A DNA stretch of 48,951 bases from Microbacterium sp. (lineage in GTDB: Bacteria; Actinomycetota; Actinomycetes; Actinomycetales; Microbacteriaceae): contig NZ_JAPLAI010000069.1 in assembly GCF_026393345.1 (NCBI RefSeq), positions 4,589 through 53,539 on the forward strand. Direction: 5' to 3'. The notes under the pieces are model-generated. The model did not search any database. It saw only the letters and a program-made list of their open reading frames with translations, and was not told the DNA's origin. Positions 43,724 through 48,951 of this stretch are shown piece after piece; the first letter of the stretch is position 1, and the number at the start of each line of letters is the position of its first letter. The translations under genes and the position numbers were made by a program.

Positions 43724-44689
43724 GTGCCGACCACACCTCGCCCCCGCCCCGGCCACGGCCGGCTGCCCGCGGGCGTCGCCCTCGCCGGAGCGGTGCTGGT
43801 GGGCGTCCTCACCACCATCCAGGCGCAGATGAACGGCGCGCTCAGCGCCGGCATCGGTGACGGCGCGATCGCCTCGGTGATCTCGTTCGGTTCCGGCTTC
43901 CTCATCTTGCTCGTGCTCTCCCTGCTCACCCGCAACGGCCGGGCGGGCCTCGTGCGTCTGGCCTCCGGCATCCGTGGCCGTCACGTGCCGTTCTGGATGC
44001 TGGTGGGAGGCTTCGCGGGAGCCTTCACCGTGGGCACGCAAACGCTCACGGTCGCCACGATCGGCGTCGCAACCTTCACCGTCGGCGTCGTCGCGGGGCA
44101 GACGATCAGCGGCATCGTGCTCGACCGCGTCGGGTACGGCCCGGGCGGTGTCGTCGGCATCACCGTCGCGCGGCTCACCGGGGGAGGGCTCGCCGTCGTC
44201 GCGGTCGTCATCGCGCTCCTCGGCGAGGGAGCGACCTCGGCGCCGTGGTGGATGTTCGCGCTGCCGTTCCTCGCTGGCGCCGGCATCGCCTGGCAGCAGG
44301 CGACGAACGGGCGGCTCCGCCACGCGGTCGACAGCCCGCTGACCGCGACGCTCGTGAACTTTGCCGGCGGCACCTTCGCGCTGCTGGTAGCCGCGGCGAT
44401 CCGGGTGGCGTTCGCGGGGCCGCCGACCCGGTTCCCGACCGAGGCGTGGATGTACCTGGGCGGTGCCACCGGAGTCGTCTACATCTTCCTGTCCGCCGCG
44501 CTCGTGCGGCACACCGGGGTACTGCAGCTGGGACTCGGGTCAGTGCTGGGCCTGCTCGCCACGTCCGTCGTCATCGACGCCGTGTGGCCCGCCCCCGCGG
44601 GGGCACCGCTCGTCATCGCGCTCATCGCGGTGGCGGTGGCGCTCGTCGGTGTCACGATCGCCGTCGTGCCGCGCTGGCGTCGCCGCTGA
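43724..44689 (+). CDS. DMT-family transporter, YdcZ (DUF606) type
   Basis: A 321-residue membrane protein with about ten helices in two YdcZ repeats. IQAQMNGALSAGIGDGAIASVISFGSGF is the typical first repeat and WQQATNGRLRHAVDSPLTATLVNFAGG its second-repeat counterpart. The substrate is unknown; YdcZ-type proteins are minor members of the drug/metabolite transporter superfamily. The GTG start follows a -10 box. It converges with the nitroreductase gene (13-bp gap). Confidence 0.9.
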   Translation: MPTTPRPRPGHGRLPAGVALAGAVLVGVLTTIQAQMNGALSAGIGDGAIASVISFGSGFLILLVLSLLTRNGRAGLVRLASGIRGRHVPFWMLVGGFAGAFTVGTQTLTVATIGVATFTVGVVAGQTISGIVLDRVGYGPGGVVGITVARLTGGGLAVVAVVIALLGEGATSAPWWMFALPFLAGAGIAWQQATNGRLRHAVDSPLTATLVNFAGGTFALLVAAAIRVAFAGPPTRFPTEAWMYLGGATGVVYIFLSAALVRHTGVLQLGLGSVLGLLATSVVIDAVWPAPAGAPLVIALIAVAVALVGVTIAVVPRWRRR

Positions 44690-44701
44690 GCGGTACCGGG
44701 G

Positions 44702-45247
44702 CTACTCGGCCGACGGCATTCCGGAGAGGAATTTTGCGCCGTCCACGCTGCGGCGGTGACCGGTTCGCTCGGTCGACGCAGGCTTGCCACCGACGTACAG
44801 CCAGCCCATCAGCCGTTCCCGCTTCTTCAGCCCGTGCGCCTTCTTGACCGCCTTGCTGCGGGTGTACCTCCCGGTGCGCCAGATGACGCCCCACCCGGCC
44901 TCGTCAAGCACCAGGCTCAGTGCGTGCGCAACGCCGGAGGCGACCGCCTCCTGCTCCCAGTCAGGAACCTTGTCGCTCTTGCGGATGCGGGCGACCACCG
45001 CGATCAACAGCGGAGCGCGCAGCGGCTTCGTGGATTCCCCGTCCTTCTTCTCCGCCGCATGGATGGCGCGCCCCAGCACCCGTCGGTCATCACCGCGCAG
45101 CTCGATGAGCCGCCACGGCTCCAGCGATGAGTGATCGGCGACCCGACCGGCGGCGGACACGAGTCGGACCAGCTCGGCGTGATCCGGTGCCTCATCGGTC
45201 ACCTTGGACCACGAGCGGCGCCGCCGCATCGCGTCCAGCGCGCTCAT
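44702..45247 (-). CDS. Nitroreductase-family protein
   Basis: A 181-residue FMN-dependent nitroreductase of the short YdjA-like class. RRRRSW at residues 8-13 contacts the FMN phosphate, HSSLEPWRLIEL is the second flavin segment, and EAGWGVIWRTG follows in the core. It would reduce nitro or quinone compounds with NAD(P)H; the substrate is unknown. The start overlaps the msrB stop by 4 bp, forming a two-gene redox operon. Confidence 0.9.
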   Translation of the reverse strand: MSALDAMRRRRSWSKVTDEAPDHAELVRLVSAAGRVADHSSLEPWRLIELRGDDRRVLGRAIHAAEKKDGESTKPLRAPLLIAVVARIRKSDKVPDWEQEAVASGVAHALSLVLDEAGWGVIWRTGRYTRSKAVKKAHGLKKRERLMGWLYVGGKPASTERTGHRRSVDGAKFLSGMPSAE

Positions 45248-45651
45248 TCGCCGTCTTCGGCGGAGAAGTTCAGCGACAGCGAGTTCATGCAGTACCGGTC
45301 ACCGGTGGGCGTGCCGAACCCGTCGGGAAAGACGTGACCCAGGTGCGAGCCGCAGTTCGCGCACCGCACCTCGGTGCGCTGCATCCCGTGGCTGGAGTCA
45401 TCGATGAGCTCCACGGCCTCGGGCCGCACGGACTCGTAGAAGCTCGGCCACCCGCAGTGCGAGTCGAACTTCGTGCCGCTCTGGAACAGCTCGGCGTTGC
45501 ACGCCGCACAGGTGTAGACGCCGGCGCGGCTCTCGTCGAGCAGTTCGCCCGTCCACGGCCGCTCGGTGGCGGCTTCACGCAGGACCGCGTACTGCTCGGC
45601 GCCCAGCTCTTCGCGCCACTGCTCCTCGGACTTGTTCACGGCATAGCTCAT
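45244..45651 (-). CDS. msrB: Peptide-methionine (R)-S-oxide reductase MsrB
   Basis: A 135-residue enzyme that reduces the R form of methionine sulfoxide in proteins. Zinc-binding CxxC pairs (CAAC, CANC) and the catalytic cysteine in DRYCMNSLSLNF are present, as is HCGWPSF. ATG 45651 with GAGGAGG upstream was chosen over a longer open frame. The mature length matches a free-standing MsrB. It is the first gene of the msrB-nitroreductase operon. Confidence 0.96.
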   Translation of the reverse strand: MSYAVNKSEEQWREELGAEQYAVLREAATERPWTGELLDESRAGVYTCAACNAELFQSGTKFDSHCGWPSFYESVRPEAVELIDDSSHGMQRTEVRCANCGSHLGHVFPDGFGTPTGDRYCMNSLSLNFSAEDGE

Positions 45652-45730
45652 GGGATGAATCCTCCTCAGGTCCTTCCATTCAACCCCCTCCGGTGCGGGA
45701 CTGTTCCCACTGTTACCCGAGAATGGTGCC

Positions 45731-46738
45731 GTGGTCACCCCGGAAGATATCGACGCCGTCGTGGCGCGCTACGCCCGATTCGCCGCCGACGAGGCGCCCG
45801 GGCGCTCCGAGCTCTACGGCGCCTGGGCCACCGCGGTGGCGACGGATGCGGCCCTCGCCGCCGTGATCGCCGGCATCCCGGCCGCACACCGCCAGCCCCC
45901 GCTGGTGTTCGCCGTCATGCGTCTGCTCCGCGCTCCGGAGGTCCCCTCGGAACGGTGGCGTGACTGGCTGCTCGTGCACGCGGCGGAGCTCGCGGCGGAG
46001 TGCGCGAACCGCAGCATCCAGACGAACGAACCGCTGCGCTGCGCCGCGCTCCTGCCCGCGCTCGCCGAGTTCGACGGACCCCTCGCCCTCATCGAGATAG
46101 GAGCCAGCGCCGGACTCTGCCTCTACCCCGACCGCTACTCGTACCGCTACACGACCGACGACGGCGCCATCGTGCGGCTCGACCCACAGGACGGTCCGAG
46201 CGCGGTCGTGCTCGAGAGCCGATGGATCGGCGACGCACCGCCGCCCCGGCGCATGCCACAGATCGTCTGGCGTGCCGGCATCGACCTCGCCCCGCTCGAC
46301 CCCGCCGCACCCGACACCCGTGCGTGGCTGACGGGCCTCGTCTGGCCGGGGGAGACCGGCAGGGCCGCGCGCATCCACGCCGCCCTCGACATCGCCGCAT
46401 CCGACCCGCCTCTCCTGGTGGCGGGGGATGCGGCCTCCGACGCCGTGACGCGGCTGGCAGCGCTCGCACCGGCCGGGGCGACCGTCGTCGTCACGACACC
46501 GGGCGTGCTCGTCTACGTCCCGCGGGCCGAGCGCGCCCGCGCAATCGCGCAGGCCCGGGCGGCCGGGACATGGATCACGCTCGACGACCCGTCCACCCAT
46601 GAGGCGTGGACGGATCCGCTGCCGCCGCGGCCGGACGGTGCGTTCGCGCTCGCCATCGACGGCAGGATGGTCGCCGCGGTCGACCCGCTCGGGCGGTTCG
46701 TGGAGTGGCGCGACGGCGGGAGGGCCGCGCCGCGTTAG
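45731..46738 (+). CDS. DUF2332 family protein
   Basis: A 335-residue cytoplasmic protein of the actinobacterial DUF2332 family. The methyltransferase-like segment LALIEIGASAGLCLYPDRYSY, with IEIGASAG at about residues 120-127, suggests a SAM-binding fold, and NEPLRCAALLPAL precedes it. No activity is known. The GTG at 45731 is preceded by GAGAAT (45719-45724), a possible -10 box 6 nt upstream. Confidence 0.85.
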   Translation: MVTPEDIDAVVARYARFAADEAPGRSELYGAWATAVATDAALAAVIAGIPAAHRQPPLVFAVMRLLRAPEVPSERWRDWLLVHAAELAAECANRSIQTNEPLRCAALLPALAEFDGPLALIEIGASAGLCLYPDRYSYRYTTDDGAIVRLDPQDGPSAVVLESRWIGDAPPPRRMPQIVWRAGIDLAPLDPAAPDTRAWLTGLVWPGETGRAARIHAALDIAASDPPLLVAGDAASDAVTRLAALAPAGATVVVTTPGVLVYVPRAERARAIAQARAAGTWITLDDPSTHEAWTDPLPPRPDGAFALAIDGRMVAAVDPLGRFVEWRDGGRAAPR

Positions 46739-46747
46739 CGTGGCAGC

Positions 46748-46993
46748 GTGCTCAGCGACCTCGACCGTTCCCTCCTCGACTTCGAGGCGCGGTGGCCGGG
46801 GCACACGAGTGCGAAGGAAGAGGCGGTGCGCGCCGAACTGGAGCTGGCACCCGCCCGCTACTACCAGCTGCTCGGCCGGCTGATCGAGCGAGAGGACGCC
46901 CTCGTCTACGATCCGCTGCTCACCGGGCGCCTCCGTCGGAGCCGCGACGAGCGCCGCCGCGAGCGCGACCGGCGGATGAGCGCCGCCTCCTGA
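46748..46993 (+). CDS. DUF3263 family small protein
   Basis: An 81-residue protein with the DUF3263 pattern (LLDFEARWPGHTSAKEEAVRAEL...YYQLLGRLI) and a highly basic C-terminus (RRERDRRM). It has a helix-turn-helix-like spacing and may bind DNA. The GTG start has TAGCGT (46736-46741) 6 nt upstream, a hexamer that also contains the stop codon of the DUF2332 gene. Mycobacterial homologues occur in the same setting, beside LytR_C-domain genes. Confidence 0.88.
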   Translation: MLSDLDRSLLDFEARWPGHTSAKEEAVRAELELAPARYYQLLGRLIEREDALVYDPLLTGRLRRSRDERRRERDRRMSAAS

Positions 46994-47028
46994 CGGCCCA
47001 GCGCCGCCGCGCCCGGTAGCATCGGGGG

Positions 47029-47589
47029 GTGCCGCGACAGACCTTCCCCCGCGACCGCTTCGACGACCTGCCCCGTGTCGCCGGACGGGTGGGTGCCCAC
47101 CGCGCCGAGAACCCCCGCATGCGCGCGGGCGTCGTGCTGCTGTGGGCCATCGTCGCAACGATCGTCCTGATCGGTGTCGGCATCTTCGGCAGCCTCATCG
47201 CGTCGGGCCGGGTGACGCTGTTCCCCAGCCCGACGCCCACGGCGGAGCCGACGGCCGAGATCGTCCCGGTCGTCGACACCTCGTACACGGTGCTCATCCT
47301 CAACGCGACCGACGAGCAGGGCCTCGCGACGCAGATGAAGGACACCCTGCTGTCGAACGGTTGGGCAGAACAGAACGTCACCGCGGGCGGTGCCGGCGGC
47401 ACGTTCGAGACCACCACGGTCTACTACGCCTCGGAGGACGCCTACCCGGCCGCGCTGGGGCTCGCTGAGATCGTCGGCGCCACCGAGGTGCAGTTCGATC
47501 CGGACTACCCGCTGCCCGGCACCGCCGCCACGCAGCTGACCGTGGTGCTCGGAACCGGGCAGCTCTCCACGCCCGCGCCGACCCCCTGA
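47029..47589 (+). CDS. LytR C-terminal domain membrane protein
   Basis: A 186-residue protein with one transmembrane helix (about 34-58), a short Pro/Thr linker (PSPTPTAEPTAE) and an extracytoplasmic LytR_C domain (about 80-180) that starts YTVLILNATDEQGLA. The LytR-CpsA-Psr catalytic domain is absent, so it is a stand-alone LytR_C protein of the cell envelope. GTG 47029 follows TAGCAT (47017-47022) after 6 nt. It is the third gene in a possible set with DUF2332 and DUF3263. Confidence 0.87.
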   Translation: MPRQTFPRDRFDDLPRVAGRVGAHRAENPRMRAGVVLLWAIVATIVLIGVGIFGSLIASGRVTLFPSPTPTAEPTAEIVPVVDTSYTVLILNATDEQGLATQMKDTLLSNGWAEQNVTAGGAGGTFETTTVYYASEDAYPAALGLAEIVGATEVQFDPDYPLPGTAATQLTVVLGTGQLSTPAPTP

Positions 47590-47724
47590 CGACAGCCGCG
47601 TCCGGTCGCGTGTTTCCGCGGCGTAAACAGTTCGCGGCACGCGTGTCAACAGTTGCCGAAGGGGCGAATTCCGGTGATTTCGCGTGGATACGATGGCGAC
47701 GTTCCACAGCATCAGGAGACTCGC

Positions 47725-47925
47725 ATGGCCCAGGGCACCGTCAAATGGTTCAACGCTGAGAAGGGGTATGGGTTCATTACCTCCGGCGACGGACAGGATG
47801 TTTTCGTCCACTACTCGAACATCGACATGACCGGCTTCCGGGTGCTCGAAGAGGGCCAGGCCGTGGAGTTCACGGTCGGCTCCGGGCAGAAGGGCCCGCA
47901 GGCAGAAGCCGTGCGGGTCGTCTGA
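47725..47925 (+). CDS. cspA: Cold-shock protein (CspA family)
   Basis: A 66-residue single cold-shock domain. RNP1 (KGYGFIT) and RNP2 (DVFVHYS) are present and VKWFNAEKG starts the beta barrel. It binds RNA and single-stranded DNA as an RNA chaperone. AGGAGA lies before ATG 47725; a longer frame upstream is not coding. A hairpin with wobble pairs at about 47950-47998 is the probable terminator. Confidence 0.96.
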   Translation: MAQGTVKWFNAEKGYGFITSGDGQDVFVHYSNIDMTGFRVLEEGQAVEFTVGSGQKGPQAEAVRVV

Positions 47926-47949
47926 CCCCCGCATCCACACCGCTCATCG

Positions 47950-47998
47950 CGCAACGGGTTCTGAGTTCCGGCAACGGGGCTCAGGACCCGTTTCTGCG
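47950..47998 (+). terminator. Terminator after cspA
   Basis: AACGGGTTCTGAG (47953-47965) pairs with CTCAGGACCCGTT (47980-47992) with one G-U wobble and a 14-nt loop, about 28 nt after the cspA stop. Confidence 0.65.
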
Positions 47999-48050
47999 TG
48001 GGGGAACGGATGCGGGCGATGACGGTGTGTGTCGGCGGGTGCTCGCGCGC

Positions 48051-48079
48051 TTGCACTCCCCAGGGTCGAGTGCCAGAAT
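48051..48079 (+). promoter_or_regulatory. Housekeeping promoter of groL
   Basis: -35 TTGCAC (48051-48056) and -10 CAGAAT (48074-48079) with a 17-bp spacer. The expected transcription start, about 48086, falls inside the CIRCE operator. Confidence 0.8.
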
Positions 48080-48082
48080 GAG

Positions 48083-48951
<869 letters not shown>

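Overview
The window reads as chromosome of a high-GC Gram-positive actinobacterium, most likely Microbacterium or a close relative in the Microbacteriaceae. The reasons are the very GC-rich third codon positions, gene neighbourhoods shared with mycobacteria (carD-ispD-ispF-cysS-rlmB, gpm-senX3-regX3, ppk-mutT1, sigK-rskA-fasciclin), many GTG starts, and -10 hexamers placed so that many mRNAs should be leaderless. No species can be named from the sequence alone.

Positions 1-10,717 look like a horizontally acquired catabolic island lying against the 3' end of a tRNA-Lys gene. It carries an EthD-like protein, a short-chain dehydrogenase and a COG3618-type amidohydrolase (forward, overlapping). 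A reverse operon follows: iron-type alcohol dehydrogenase, aldehyde dehydrogenase and class II aldolase, divergent from a LysR regulator. Next comes a translationally coupled pair: a LigM-type tetrahydrofolate-dependent aryl O-demethylase and a 4,5-dihydroxyphthalate-decarboxylase-like protein. The right edge is scrap: a truncated IS256-type transposase, a short unidentified coding tail with its terminator, and a decayed tyrosine integrase. The octamer GGATGCGG/CCGCATCC, seen about 60 times in the rest of the window, was not found in the island before the integrase remnant.

From 10.9 to 13.1 kb there is a fasciclin-domain lipoprotein divergent from sigK-rskA, with a SigK-like promoter in front of the lipoprotein and a 40-bp tandem repeat grown from the 3' end of rskA. 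13.4-16.1 kb holds a conserved hypothetical gene, a PabC-like class IV aminotransferase and a nuclease-domain protein flanked by two 82-bp palindromic repeats. 16.3-24.4 kb is a phosphate and polyphosphate block: pstSCAB behind a Pho box, mutT1, ppk and a GlnR-type regulator.

24.5-28.5 kb contains small membrane proteins, a nitrobindin, a YgfZ-type protein, a methyltransferase and gpmA. 28.9-31.6 kb holds phoU and senX3-regX3, the two-component system expected to act on the pst Pho box. 31.7-38.6 kb is the carD-ispDF-cysS-rlmB core with a lipoprotein, a GNAT and a DMT transporter. 38.9-48.9 kb carries a DUF4032 kinase-like protein, an MsiK/UgpC-type ATPase, a DsbA-fold protein without the CxxC motif, tRNA-Thr, a YdcZ-type transporter, a nitroreductase-msrB pair, DUF2332 and DUF3263 proteins, a LytR_C protein, a cold-shock protein and a groL gene behind a CIRCE operator. 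groL runs off the right edge. Intergenic regions of the backbone hold at least five unrelated families of palindromic repeats.
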